Position numbers and translations under genes: made by a program. A DNA stretch of 64,000 bases from Bacteroidales bacterium. Lineage in GTDB: Bacteria; Bacteroidota; Bacteroidia; Bacteroidales; Muribaculaceae. The notes under the pieces were generated by a model. That model saw only the letters and a program-made list of their open reading frames with translations. It was not told where the DNA came from and did no database searches. The stretch is from NCBI GenBank assembly GCA_910575615.1, contig CAJTEX010000005.1:1-64000 (forward strand), written 5' to 3'. Below are positions 28,597 through 39,256 of this stretch, in pieces (within the stretch, counting starts at the first letter, position 1; every line of letters begins with the position of its first letter).

Positions 28597-29373
28597 TTAT
28601 TCACCGAGCCATTGGTCGAGGGTGTCGCGCAACAGGGTGTCGCGGGGGGACAGGGCCCATGACTGGAACTGGTTGAAGGAGATGGCCACGGAGATGTCGA
28701 GCGAGGGGTAGCGGGCGCTGAGCGACTCGGCGGTGGAGCGGTTGACCACCGCGCGCGGGATTTCGCCCAAAGCCGTCAGGATGACCAGCTGCTCGGGGGA
28801 ATACTCGGCGCTCTCCACGATATGGATGGTGTCGCCTATTTCGTGGGAAAGGTTGCGCAGGCGCTGCACATAGGGTGACTCGCGGGCTACATAGACGGTC
28901 TGTCGGGCGAGATCAAACTGGTTGCGTATCGCCACACCTGAGGTGTCGGCGAGCTGCACCAGCACCTGCTTGTCTACTCCCACGGGGTTGACGAAGATAA
29001 GCCTGTCGCGCAGCTCGGCGGTGACGGGGATGTCGCCGACCACAAGGCGGCAACGCCCCTCTTCGAGCCACCGCAGTGCATCCTCAAGCCGGGTGTAGGG
29101 GTGGAACTTCACCGGCTGGCCGTGGCGGCGGCAGGTCTCGCGCAAGAGGTCGTAATATATGCCTGAAAGGGTGTCGCCGGCGAGCGACAGCCCGGTCGGG
29201 GAAATTTCGATGGCCACATTGAGTGTGTCGCCCCCGGCCACGTCGTCTGCACGCGCTCCGATTCTCTTTGTGGAGCATTGACGCGCTGTCAGCATCAGGC
29301 CCAGGGCCACGGCAAGCAGCAAGGCATATATGGCCACCGCCCCTTTCTTCGCTTCAAGTTTCTTGTATCCCAT
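28597..29373 (-). CDS. Membrane-anchored solute-binding-like protein (SBP family 3)
   Basis: 258 residues with an N-terminal membrane segment (AVAIYALLLAVALGLMLTA) and then a periplasmic type 2 binding fold. The family-3 features are TLNVAIEISPTGLSL at the start, GIYYDLLRETCRR, the hinge pattern RLVVGDIPVTAELRDRLIFVNP, and QTVYVARESPYVQRL in the second lobe. It resembles the N-terminal domain of MltF or a stand-alone amino-acid sensor, but no permease, ATPase or lytic domain is attached or next to it. Its ligand is unknown. The ATG follows the -7 box by only 7 bases. Confidence 0.78.
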   Translation of the reverse strand: MGYKKLEAKKGAVAIYALLLAVALGLMLTARQCSTKRIGARADDVAGGDTLNVAIEISPTGLSLAGDTLSGIYYDLLRETCRRHGQPVKFHPYTRLEDALRWLEEGRCRLVVGDIPVTAELRDRLIFVNPVGVDKQVLVQLADTSGVAIRNQFDLARQTVYVARESPYVQRLRNLSHEIGDTIHIVESAEYSPEQLVILTALGEIPRAVVNRSTAESLSARYPSLDISVAISFNQFQSWALSPRDTLLRDTLDQWLGE

Positions 29374-29380
29374 AGTGACG

Positions 29381-29388
29381 CAAAGTTA
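29381..29388 (-). promoter_or_regulatory. -7 box for the solute-binding-like gene
   Basis: TAACTTTG on the minus strand ends 7 bases before the ATG at 29373, implying a leaderless or near-leaderless mRNA. Confidence 0.6.
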
Positions 29389-29424
29389 CAGAAAAGATTC
29401 CACAGAGTAAACAGATTGAGGAGG

Positions 29425-29738
29425 AAAGGTCTCACGCAGATTCCGCAGATACGCAGATTTCTCGCAGATTTCAGGATTCAACTGATTGCTTGGATTGATG
29501 GAGATTATGGAGATTAAGCGGGATTGGGGTGAAAGGTCTCACGGATTACGCAGATTACACAGATGCCATCCGGGGAGACTGGCGGCGAGACCTTTGTGGG
29601 CTCCCTGACATGCCTCCGGATGGCATCTGTGTAATCTGTGTAATCTGCGAGACCTTTTATCAGAATCCAATGATTTATCAACCATTACGATTCTTTTAAT
29701 CTCTGTAATCTGCGAGAAATCTGAGTATCCGCGGATTC

Positions 29739-29741
<3 letters not shown>
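29425..29741. repeat. Nested palindrome cluster built on CGCAGATT units
   Basis: Two inverted repeats lie one inside the other. The inner arms are 29532-29573 and 29616-29658 (39 of 42 positions pair, from AAAGGTCTC to GCCATCCGG). The outer arms are about 29432-29477 and 29699-29741, both with GATTTCTCGCAGATT. The unit CGCAGATTAC recurs in both directions, and AAAGGTCTCAC also repeats directly at 29425 and 29532. The right outer arm reaches the mutB stop codon. No open frame is credible here. The single strand could form one hairpin of about 300 bases. Confidence 0.85.
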
Positions 29742-31877
<2,136 letters not shown>

Positions 31878-31886
31878 AGCTGGATG

Positions 31887-33788
31887 TTACTTTTTGAGAA
31901 GACGGCTGTTGAATTCCTGCAGGGTCTGAAGCACGTTGCTCTTGACGTTGATGAAGTTCTCGATGCCGAGGGCCTTGAGGTCGTCGGCGCATGCGGGCGC
32001 TCCGGCCACAACAAACTCGGCGCGGCCGTCGAGGACCTTGAACGCCTCGGGAGCGAAAGTGGCGTATTCATCGTCGGAGGAGCAGAGAACCACGATGTCG
32101 GCCTTGGCCTCGATGGCGGCGTCGACACCCTCCTGCACGCTGTTGAACCCGATGTTGTCAATGATCTCGTAACCGGCGCAGCCGAAGAAGTTTGACGAGA
32201 ACTGGGCGCGGGCGAGGCGCATGGCCAGGTTGCCGATGGTGAGCATGAACACCTTCGGACGGTTTGAGGCCGCTTCGGAGGCAAGACGCAGAAGCTCGAA
32301 GTCGCTCGCCATGCGGGCCTGGTTGAGGGCCTTTTCGGGATTGGTCTGGCAGTCGCCGCCGCATCCGCAGGCATGTGCCTGCTCCTGGCCTTTCACCTTG
32401 TCTACCTCGCAAGCCGCCGACGAACCGACCTCGATCTTGGCCTCGGCGAACTCGTTGAAGTTAGGGAACTGGTTGGTGCCGAGGAGGATTTCCTTGCGGC
32501 GGGCCATGCCGTCATGTCGTTTGGCTGCAGAGGCGTTGACGGCCTTCTGCACGTCGCCTTCGTTGACGCAAGCGAAGAATCCGCCTTTCTCTTCCACTTC
32601 GAGGAAGAGCTTCCATGCCTCCTTGGCGATGGAGACTGTGAGGGTCTCCACATAATATGAACCGCCTGCGGGGTCGGCCACCTTGTCGAGATGGCTCTCT
32701 TCCTTGAGCAGAAGCTGCTGGTTGCGGGCGATGCGCTCCGAGAATTCATCGGGAGTCTTGTAGGGGACGTCAAACGGGGTGACGGTCAGGGAGTCGACTC
32801 CGGCAAGGGCTGCCGACATCGCCTCTGTCTGGCTGCGCAGCAGGTTGACGTGGGCATCATAAAGGGTCTGGTTGAAACGCGAGGTGACGGCATGGAGGGC
32901 CATCTTGCAGTCCTCTTTCTCGATGGGCTTGTATTGCTCGGCGATCTGCGCCCAGAGCATGCGGGCGGCGCGGAACTTGGCAAGCTCCATGAAGTAGTTG
33001 GAGCTGACACCCATGTTGAACTTCACGCGCTCGGCGATGACAGCGGGTTTCACACCGGCCTCGGTCAGCAGGGTCATCCACTGCGCGCCCCAAGCCAGGG
33101 CGTAGCCGAGTTCCTGGAAGATATAGCAGCCGGCGTTGTTGAACACCACCGAGTTGACGGCCAGGCAGCGCAGACCGGGCACATCGGCCACGATGCCGAG
33201 CATTCCGGCGGCTTCGGCGGCGACAGCCTTGGCGTCGACATCGGCGCCATGGCGGAACGCGCGTTTGAGCGGGTCATAGTTGATCGAGCCATTGAACACC
33301 TTTTCGAGCTTGTGGGCCTTAAGCCATTCCACGAGGGCGGCGGCCAGGTCGAGGGCCTTGCGGGGGCAGGTGTTGAAATTCAGCTCCACCTCGGCGACAT
33401 TGATGTCTTTGAGGAGGATGTCAAGAGTCTCGATTGTAGGCTCCTTGATGGTGAAGCCCAGGGAGTTGACCCCTTTTCCGAGAACATCGAGGGCCACGCG
33501 GTTGGCCTCGGCGGGGTCTGCGGGGAGAATCTCCTGGCGGGTGAGCCAGTGGTTGTCGTCACGCGTACCCCTCACATAAGGGAACTCGCCCGGGAGGGAG
33601 CCGGTGGTTTTGAAATCGGCGATGTCCTCGCGGCGGTACATCGGCTGCACCGAGAAACCCTCATCGGTTCTCCACACCAGTTTCTTGTCGAAGGGGACAC
33701 CCTTGAGATCGGCATCAACCTTAGCCTTCCAGGTCTCGTAGGAGACGGGAGGGAACTGGGTGAACAGTTTTTCTTTATTTTCTGCCAT
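31887..33788 (-). CDS. mutA: Methylmalonyl-CoA mutase, small subunit
   Basis: Partner of MutB in the heterodimeric enzyme. 633 residues from ATG 33788 (MAENKEKLFTQF). The barrel fold resembles MutB, including GGSYYVETLTVSIAKEAW, but the C-terminal domain lacks the D-x-H-x-x-G cobalamin ligand, as expected for the non-catalytic subunit. A Cys-rich insertion HACGCGGDCQTNPEK (about residue 500) sits between barrel and B12-like domain and could bind metal (inference). The frame is open further upstream to 33878, but that part lies in the structured leader and is probably untranslated. Confidence 0.95.
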   Translation of the reverse strand: MAENKEKLFTQFPPVSYETWKAKVDADLKGVPFDKKLVWRTDEGFSVQPMYRREDIADFKTTGSLPGEFPYVRGTRDDNHWLTRQEILPADPAEANRVALDVLGKGVNSLGFTIKEPTIETLDILLKDINVAEVELNFNTCPRKALDLAAALVEWLKAHKLEKVFNGSINYDPLKRAFRHGADVDAKAVAAEAAGMLGIVADVPGLRCLAVNSVVFNNAGCYIFQELGYALAWGAQWMTLLTEAGVKPAVIAERVKFNMGVSSNYFMELAKFRAARMLWAQIAEQYKPIEKEDCKMALHAVTSRFNQTLYDAHVNLLRSQTEAMSAALAGVDSLTVTPFDVPYKTPDEFSERIARNQQLLLKEESHLDKVADPAGGSYYVETLTVSIAKEAWKLFLEVEEKGGFFACVNEGDVQKAVNASAAKRHDGMARRKEILLGTNQFPNFNEFAEAKIEVGSSAACEVDKVKGQEQAHACGCGGDCQTNPEKALNQARMASDFELLRLASEAASNRPKVFMLTIGNLAMRLARAQFSSNFFGCAGYEIIDNIGFNSVQEGVDAAIEAKADIVVLCSSDDEYATFAPEAFKVLDGRAEFVVAGAPACADDLKALGIENFINVKSNVLQTLQEFNSRLLKK

Positions 33789-33980
33789 GATATATAAAGA
33801 GGTTAACAATAGTTTGCATACATAGCTGCTTCCCGGGGATTTCCCGGGAAAACGGCGGTCATAGGTTTCAGAAAACACGGATTCTTCATGGTAACAGATT
33901 CCGAAAATATCTCCTCCCAGGCGGGGCGGTTATAACCCAAATCCGCCTGGGTGATATTAAAATTTCCAAAAACAGTTCAA
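33789..33980 (-). promoter_or_regulatory. Long structured 5' leader of mutAB (riboregulator candidate)
   Basis: About 190 bases lie between the promoter and mutA. Near the 5' end AATATC/GATATT (33906-33911 and 33953-33958) encloses CCCAGGC/GCCTGGG (33916-33922 and 33945-33951). Nearer the gene is an 8-bp stem TTCCCGGG/CCCGGGAA (33830-33837 and 33843-33850). The B12-box sequence GCCACTG of cobalamin riboswitches is not present on this strand, so it is not a standard cobalamin riboswitch. Confidence 0.5.
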
Positions 33981-33985
33981 TGCCA

Positions 33986-34015
33986 CAAATTTACTAAACT
34001 TTTTGGAATCATCAA
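33986..34015 (-). promoter_or_regulatory. Promoter of mutAB
   Basis: TTG (34013-34015), 19 bases, TAAATTTG (33986-33993) on the minus strand. The 110 bases between this and the hydrolase stop at 34128 show no other feature. Confidence 0.75.
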
Positions 34016-34127
34016 CAATTTGCAAGAAAAATTTCGGCGGCTCCACGAAAAACACCTCCACGTCTGACCCTCGCGGCCTGAACTCGCCACAAACCGCCCC
34101 TTTCGGCTGTCACCGTCCCCCGACCCG

Positions 34128-35147
34128 TCACTCCACGAACTCGGGCTGCCGGCCGAGCCATCTGAACATCGACTCGTAGACCGCACGGCGCACACGCGGA
34201 CGGGAAAGGACGAGGTCATGCAGACCGCTGTCGACAATCGCCTCGGTCACATTGTAGCCCATACGGCGTCCGCGGGCCGATATGGAGTCGACATTCAAGA
34301 CCGCGTCTCCGCTGCTGGCCAGCGGACTCCACCCGTCGGGATATACGCTGCGGCGCGAGCGCATCAGATAGACCGGCACCTTTATCGCCCTGCCGTTCTC
34401 GACCAGCTGCTTGTGGCCCCGGTCGATGGCGCGCACCCAGCCGAGGGAAATCGGGGCCGGATGGATGAGCTTTAGCGTGGTGTCAAACTCCCACTCGCCG
34501 TGGAGCGACTTCAGAAGGCTTTCACCATAGGCCGTGTCATCTCCTTGTGACATGTACACATCCGGCAGCCACTTCCCGGCAGCGGCGGCCAGGGGGATGA
34601 CAGCCTTGCGCATGAATCCCGTGAAATTCCAGTCGAGAAACGGACTGTTGAGAATCAGGGTCTTTATCTCTGGGGCGGGAGCGGATTCCATATACAACGA
34701 TGTGATGAGGCCGCCGGTGGAGTGGCCCATCAGCACGATGTCGGTCACGCTGTCGCGGCGCATGCGCGATATGGCCGAGTCTATGTCGGCGAAATACTCC
34801 GCCATGTCGCGCACCTCATACCGGTGCTGGCCGGGCAGGAGCGAACGCCCGTATTTGCGCAGATCGACGGCATAAAACCCATAGCCCGAATCATTGAACT
34901 CGCGCCCCATCGAGTCCTGGAAGAAATAGTCGTTGTAACCGTGGACATACAAGACCGCCTTGCGTGGCTTCTTCCCCTCGGGCAACCGCCTGATGACGGT
35001 CGACACCACTTTGCCGGAATAGTCGTCAGGCTGGTTCACTGTCTCGACCTCATAGCCAGATTTCCCCAGCAACGGGTCTGCCACCCAAGACAGCAGCAAG
35101 GGGGCGAGCAACAGAGAGAGGAGTATCAATACGGAGTCACGTCTCAT
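34128..35147 (-). CDS. Alpha/beta hydrolase, serine aminopeptidase/monoacylglycerol lipase-like
   Basis: A serine hydrolase, probably exported or membrane-anchored. 339 residues from ATG 35147 (MRRDSVLILLSLLLAPLLLSW), giving a hydrophobic N-terminal segment; the longer frame to 35303 crosses the promoter and is rejected. The fold shows the oxyanion strand AVLYVHGYNDYFF, the nucleophile elbow LMGHSTGGLI, an acid region around NVDSISARGRR and the catalytic His in DSGLHDLVLS. This pattern fits the Hydrolase_4 (S33/lysophospholipase) family. The gene diverges from the agmatine operon. The substrate is unknown. Confidence 0.87.
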   Translation of the reverse strand: MRRDSVLILLSLLLAPLLLSWVADPLLGKSGYEVETVNQPDDYSGKVVSTVIRRLPEGKKPRKAVLYVHGYNDYFFQDSMGREFNDSGYGFYAVDLRKYGRSLLPGQHRYEVRDMAEYFADIDSAISRMRRDSVTDIVLMGHSTGGLITSLYMESAPAPEIKTLILNSPFLDWNFTGFMRKAVIPLAAAAGKWLPDVYMSQGDDTAYGESLLKSLHGEWEFDTTLKLIHPAPISLGWVRAIDRGHKQLVENGRAIKVPVYLMRSRRSVYPDGWSPLASSGDAVLNVDSISARGRRMGYNVTEAIVDSGLHDLVLSRPRVRRAVYESMFRWLGRQPEFVE

Positions 35148-35197
35148 GTAGGCAATGTATTTCCACTTAAAACAATGAGGAGAGGCAGATTGGTTCG

Positions 35198-35228
35198 CAA
35201 AGTTAACAAATGTTTTTAAGTCGGCAAA
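35198..35228 (-). promoter_or_regulatory. Promoter of the alpha/beta hydrolase gene
   Basis: TTTG (35225-35228), 19 bases, TAACTTTG (35198-35205) on the minus strand. It lies within 30 bases of the plus-strand box at 35256, so the two promoters are back to back. Confidence 0.8.
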
Positions 35229-35255
35229 TTTTACGTTATTTTCCAAAAATTTCAT

Positions 35256-35263
35256 TATCTTTG
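35256..35263 (+). promoter_or_regulatory. -7 box of the agmatine operon
   Basis: TATCTTTG matches TAnnTTTG about 75 bases before the first gene (35338). The -33 region has no TTG. Confidence 0.55.
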
Positions 35264-35337
35264 CCGCATATAGCCAAATAAAACAATGCCACGGGGCACC
35301 CACTCCCTCCTTAGGCCCCGGTTAACCATGACAGACA

Positions 35338-35580
35338 ATGGATTTTCAAGACATCACAGAAGTGTTCCATCAAGTAATCCGCCAGGCCGGCAGCATCGAC
35401 ATGGCCGAGGCAGAGCTCAAAAAGATGGTGGGCGAGGATGATGAGCTCCACAAACTCTACCGCCAGTGGTGCCACGAGGTCGGAAGTTCTGAGCGGCGTG
35501 GTTTCCTTGACTTCTGTGAGGAGTATCTCGACAATCAGGAGTCTATATGGGACACCCTTGACAACGACTACGACCGATGA
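35338..35580 (+). CDS. Small conserved-looking acidic protein, 80 residues
   Basis: I do not recognise a named family. The sequence is helical and acidic, with a His/Trp/Cys cluster (LYRQWCHEVGSSERRG) and the ending FCEEYLDNQESIWDTLDNDYDR (given by its ends). No signal or membrane segment. The ATG at 35338 is preceded by the operon promoter, and the stop overlaps the aguA ATG (ATGA), so translation is coupled. A small cytosolic accessory factor is likely, but no function can be assigned. Confidence 0.7.
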   Translation: MDFQDITEVFHQVIRQAGSIDMAEAELKKMVGEDDELHKLYRQWCHEVGSSERRGFLDFCEEYLDNQESIWDTLDNDYDR

Positions 35581-36641
35581 CCACCGCCACTCCACCTGTC
35601 CCTGGCAGGATAATGCCAGCCGAATGGGACTCAAGATTCGACGCCACCCTCATAGCGTGGCCACACCACGACACCGACTGGGCTGACATGCTCGACGATG
35701 TCGACCGATGCTACACCGACCTGACCCAGGCCCTGCTCCGCGCCGGGCAAAAGGTTGTCATCGCCACACCCGAGCCTGAGCGGGTCAAGGCGTTGCTGGC
35801 CGACGACATGGCCACAGGCCACCTGCTCGTAGCCCGTTGCCCCACCAACGACACCTGGACTCGCGACTACGGCCCTCTCACCGTCGAAGACACAACCGAC
35901 GGCAGCCTCTCGGCTGTCGCATACAAGTTCAACGGCTGGGGCCTCAAGTTCCCGTCTGACAAAGACAACCTCGCCTTCCTGTCTCTCGTGGCCGACAAGG
36001 CCCTGCGCGCACCGGTGGCCCTGCGCAAGCGGTATGTGCTTGAGGGGGGCTCCATCGAGAGCGACGGCGACGGCACCATCCTGACCACATCGGAGTGCAT
36101 GCTGTCGGTCAACCGCAACGGGTTCATCACCAAGGAGGAGGTCGAGCGCGAGCTCGCCGCCGGCCTGGGCGCTACCCGCGTGCTGTGGCTCGACCATGGC
36201 GCGTTGAAAGGGGACGACACCGACAGCCATGTCGACACCCTCGCCAGGCTCGCGCCTGGCGACACCATATTATATGTGAAGTCATACACCCCGACCGACA
36301 GCCATACCCCCGCGCTCGAACGCATGGAGGAGCAGCTCAAAGAGTTCCGCACACCAGACGGCAATCCCTACAACCTGATAGGGCTGCCGCTCCCCTCCCC
36401 CATCCACGACGACAATGGCGACCGCCTGCCGGCGACATACGCCAACTTCCTCATCACCCCCCGGGCGGTGGTGATGCCGGTCTATGGCCAGCCCCGCAAC
36501 GACGATATGGCGGCCCATATGCTGTCAATCGCTTTCCCCGGCCACGAAATCATCACGGTGGACTGCCGCGCGCTGATACGCCAGCACGGCTCGCTGCATT
36601 GCGCGACAATGCAGATTCCCGCCTCCTGGCTCCCGATATGA
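35577..36641 (+). CDS. aguA: Agmatine deiminase
   Basis: Hydrolyses agmatine to N-carbamoylputrescine and ammonia, the first step of this putrescine route. 354 residues of the PAD_porph fold. Visible are MPAEWD near the N-terminus (substrate-site Trp), the NDTWTRDYGP motif, VLEGGSIESDGDG, and LDHGALKGDDTDSHVDTLAR (His/Asp of the active site), with the catalytic Cys in the end motif SLHCATMQIP. It overlaps the small gene before it and aguB after it by 4 bases each, so the three are one tightly coupled unit. Confidence 0.95.
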   Translation: MTTATPPVPGRIMPAEWDSRFDATLIAWPHHDTDWADMLDDVDRCYTDLTQALLRAGQKVVIATPEPERVKALLADDMATGHLLVARCPTNDTWTRDYGPLTVEDTTDGSLSAVAYKFNGWGLKFPSDKDNLAFLSLVADKALRAPVALRKRYVLEGGSIESDGDGTILTTSECMLSVNRNGFITKEEVERELAAGLGATRVLWLDHGALKGDDTDSHVDTLARLAPGDTILYVKSYTPTDSHTPALERMEEQLKEFRTPDGNPYNLIGLPLPSPIHDDNGDRLPATYANFLITPRAVVMPVYGQPRNDDMAAHMLSIAFPGHEIITVDCRALIRQHGSLHCATMQIPASWLPI

Positions 36642-37549
36642 AAACCCAAACACCGACCGATATGCCCGACAAAATAAAGGTGGCCCTCATACAGCAGGGC
36701 AAGACCGCCGACATAGCCGACAACCGCGACCGCCTGGCCCGTGAAATCATCAAGGCCGCAGGCGAAGGCGCGAATCTGATTGTCAACCAGGAGCTGCACG
36801 ACTCGCTGTATTTCTGCCAGGACGAGAATGTTGACACATTCGACCTCGCGGCAGACCTCGCCGGGGAAGCCACGGCCATGTATGCCCGGCTGGCCAAGGA
36901 ACTGGGTGTGGTGATTGTCACCTCTATGTTTGAACGCCGAGCCGCCGGACTGTATCACAACACAGCCGTGGTCTTCGACTCAGACGGCAGCGAGGCGGGT
37001 CGCTACCGCAAGACCCATATCCCCGACGACCCTGGATTCTACGAGAAATTCTATTTCACTCCCGGCGACCTCGGCATCAAGCCCATCCAGACCTCACTTG
37101 GCAAGCTCGGGGTACTGGTATGCTGGGACCAGTGGTATCCCGAGGCCGCACGCCTCATGGCCCTCCAGGGGGCGGAACTGCTGATTTACCCAACGGCCAT
37201 AGGCTGGCAGGACACAGACCCGCAGGATGAGAAACAACGCCAGCGCGAGGCATGGATAACCGTGCAGCGCGGCCACGCCGTGGCCAACGGCATACCTGTG
37301 ATAGCCGTCAACCGCGTCGGCCATGAGGATGACCCCTCGGGGGTGACCGACGGAATCACATTCTGGGGCTCGAGCTTCGTGGCAGGCCCCCAGGGGGAAT
37401 TCCTCTACCAGGCCCCCGACGACAGCGAGGCGACGGCCATAGTCGATGTCGACCTCAGGCGCAGCGAGAATGTGAGACGCTGGTGGCCTTTCCTGCGCGA
37501 CCGCCGCATCGACATATATGACGGCTTGACAAAACGCTATCTCGACTGA
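36638..37549 (+). CDS. aguB: N-carbamoylputrescine amidohydrolase
   Basis: Converts N-carbamoylputrescine to putrescine, CO2 and ammonia. 303 residues of the nitrilase superfamily with the Glu-Lys-Cys triad: E52 in VNQELHDS, K125 in RYRKTHIPDD and C162 in VLVCWDQWYPEAAR. The ATG at 36638 overlaps the aguA stop; a long open extension upstream runs through aguA in another frame and is an artefact. With AguA it forms the complete agmatine-to-putrescine pathway; an arginine decarboxylase is not in this window. Confidence 0.96.
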   Translation: MKTQTPTDMPDKIKVALIQQGKTADIADNRDRLAREIIKAAGEGANLIVNQELHDSLYFCQDENVDTFDLAADLAGEATAMYARLAKELGVVIVTSMFERRAAGLYHNTAVVFDSDGSEAGRYRKTHIPDDPGFYEKFYFTPGDLGIKPIQTSLGKLGVLVCWDQWYPEAARLMALQGAELLIYPTAIGWQDTDPQDEKQRQREAWITVQRGHAVANGIPVIAVNRVGHEDDPSGVTDGITFWGSSFVAGPQGEFLYQAPDDSEATAIVDVDLRRSENVRRWWPFLRDRRIDIYDGLTKRYLD

Positions 37550-37571
37550 CACATTCTTCCTACCCCCTGAT

Positions 37572-39164
37572 ATGGAAATCCTCCTCCCGCCCGACTTGTC
37601 AGGCAAACGCAGCCCGTTGCCTCCGGCATCACGCAGCCTGACCATCATCGGCGCGAACGGCGCCGGCAAGACCCGTTTTTCCCTGTACATGGCCGAGGGA
37701 CTGGGCGAAAAGGCATTCAGGCTCTCAGCCCTGAAAGCCATATACGCCACCGGCGAGCCTAAAGAGGAGCCAGGCACCGTGGACGGAATTTATGTCAAGG
37801 CCCGCCAGTCGCCCTCATTCCTGACCAACACCGCCTCGACGACTTTCGACAGGCTCACAGCCCTGCTGCTAAACGAGGAGATAGCCTCGCTGGTCGAATA
37901 CAAGATGGCCCAGACTAAAGTGGCGGCCGGCCGACGCGACGCGGCCATAGCCCCTACGACCAAGCTCGACGAGGTGATAGCCCGGTGGCAGGAGATTTTC
38001 CCCTCAAACCAGGTGCTGCGCCAGGGAGGCCGCCTGCTCTTCGCCCGCGACGGGCAGGATGACAGATACTCTCAGGTCCGCCTCTCCGACGGCGAGAAAG
38101 CCGTGCTGTATTACTTCGGGGCATTGCTCTACGCTCCGCGCAACGCCGTGGTGTTTGTCGACTCCCCCGAGATGTTCCTACACCCCTCGCTCCAGCAAAA
38201 GACATGGGACTCACTGGAGGCCATGCGGCCCGACTGCCGGTTTGTCTACACCACCCATGACCTCGACTTCACAGCCACCCGCCAGCGCGACCTGCTGCTG
38301 TGGGTGCGCGGCTACGACACCGCCGGGGAGGGCTGGGACTACACCATCCTGCCGCGTGGCGCGGGCATATCCGACGAGGTCTATATGGCCATCATCGGCT
38401 CACGCAACCCGGTGCTGTTCATCGAGGGCGACGCGTCCCACTCCATCGACGCCAAGCTTTATCCGCTTGTGTTCAAAGACTTCACGGTGAAATCCCTTGG
38501 CAGCTGCGACAAAGTAATCGAGTCGACACGCGCCTTCAACGACCAGCGCTCCCTCCATCATCTCGAGAGCCGTGGCATAGTAGACCGCGACCGCCGCGAC
38601 GAGGGGGAGGTGGCATACCTGCGAAGCAAAAACATATTCGTGCCGGAAGTGGCGGAAATCGAGAACATACTGATGCTGGAGGAGGTGGTCAGGACCGTGG
38701 CCGCGTTCAACGGCCGCGACGAAGACAAAGTCTTCCGGTCGGTAAAGAAATCAATCATGTCCATGTTCAGCCACGACCTGCGCGCCCAGGCGATGCTCCA
38801 CACACGCCATCGAACCAAAAGGCTGATGGAGCGTCGCGTCGACGGCAAGTTCAACAACATAAACGCCTTTGAGCAGCACCTGGCGGGACTGGCCGGCGAA
38901 CTGAATCCGCGCGGAGTCTACGAGCAACTGTGCCGCGAGTTCTCCCGGCTTTTAGCCGAAGAAAATTATGCCGGAATCCTCAAAGTCTACAACCAGAAGT
39001 CAATGCTTCCCGGCTCCAATGTATCCCAGCTCTGCGGGCTAAACGGCTCGAAAGACTCTTACGTCGGCTGCATCATATCGATACTGCGGCGCGACACTCC
39101 TGCTTCACGCCGTATCCGACGCGCCATCACAGCCTGCTTCGGACTTGACCCTGACAATGATTGA
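37572..39164 (+). CDS. OLD-like AAA ATPase with TOPRIM/DUF4435-type C-terminal domain
   Basis: 530 residues. The N-terminal half is an ABC/SMC-type ATPase with Walker A GANGAGKT (27-34), signature LSDGEKA (171-177), Walker B VVFVDSPE (193-200) and H-loop VYTTHD (225-230). The C-terminal half has a TOPRIM-like arrangement: FIEGD (283-287), IVDRD (336-340) and a further acidic site AEIENIL (361-367). OLD-family and related ATPases with this layout are nucleases, several of them in phage defence. No partner nuclease or helicase gene is adjacent; it follows aguB by 22 bases in the same operon. Role unproven. Confidence 0.8.
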   Translation: MEILLPPDLSGKRSPLPPASRSLTIIGANGAGKTRFSLYMAEGLGEKAFRLSALKAIYATGEPKEEPGTVDGIYVKARQSPSFLTNTASTTFDRLTALLLNEEIASLVEYKMAQTKVAAGRRDAAIAPTTKLDEVIARWQEIFPSNQVLRQGGRLLFARDGQDDRYSQVRLSDGEKAVLYYFGALLYAPRNAVVFVDSPEMFLHPSLQQKTWDSLEAMRPDCRFVYTTHDLDFTATRQRDLLLWVRGYDTAGEGWDYTILPRGAGISDEVYMAIIGSRNPVLFIEGDASHSIDAKLYPLVFKDFTVKSLGSCDKVIESTRAFNDQRSLHHLESRGIVDRDRRDEGEVAYLRSKNIFVPEVAEIENILMLEEVVRTVAAFNGRDEDKVFRSVKKSIMSMFSHDLRAQAMLHTRHRTKRLMERRVDGKFNNINAFEQHLAGLAGELNPRGVYEQLCREFSRLLAEENYAGILKVYNQKSMLPGSNVSQLCGLNGSKDSYVGCIISILRRDTPASRRIRRAITACFGLDPDND

Positions 39165-39212
39165 AAAAAGGCTGCAGAGCGGGGGGCGCTTGTCGGCGTC
39201 CCCGCTCTGCAG
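39164..39212 (-). terminator. Intrinsic terminator on the minus strand
   Basis: On the minus strand CTGCAGAGCGGGG pairs with CCCCGCTCTGCAG (plus coordinates 39200-39212 and 39172-39184), followed by CC and a run of T (39164-39169). The T-run exists only in this direction, so it serves the broken gene at 39257-39680, not the ATPase gene. Confidence 0.75.
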
Positions 39213-39256
39213 TTGTATGTAGTATTAGTGTATGATGTCGTTGACGGGCGGCAGAC

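Noticed and set aside
33789-33878. N-terminal extension of MutA by 30 residues
   Set aside because: It lies within a structured leader, and other MutA proteins start at the MAENKEKLF-like position.
33789-33980. Cobalamin riboswitch before mutA
   Set aside because: The B12 box GCCACTG is not found on the minus strand; only general hairpins are seen.
36095-36637. Long N-terminal extension of AguB
   Set aside because: It overlaps aguA in another frame and is Arg/Pro/His-rich noise; AguB starts at the ATGA overlap.
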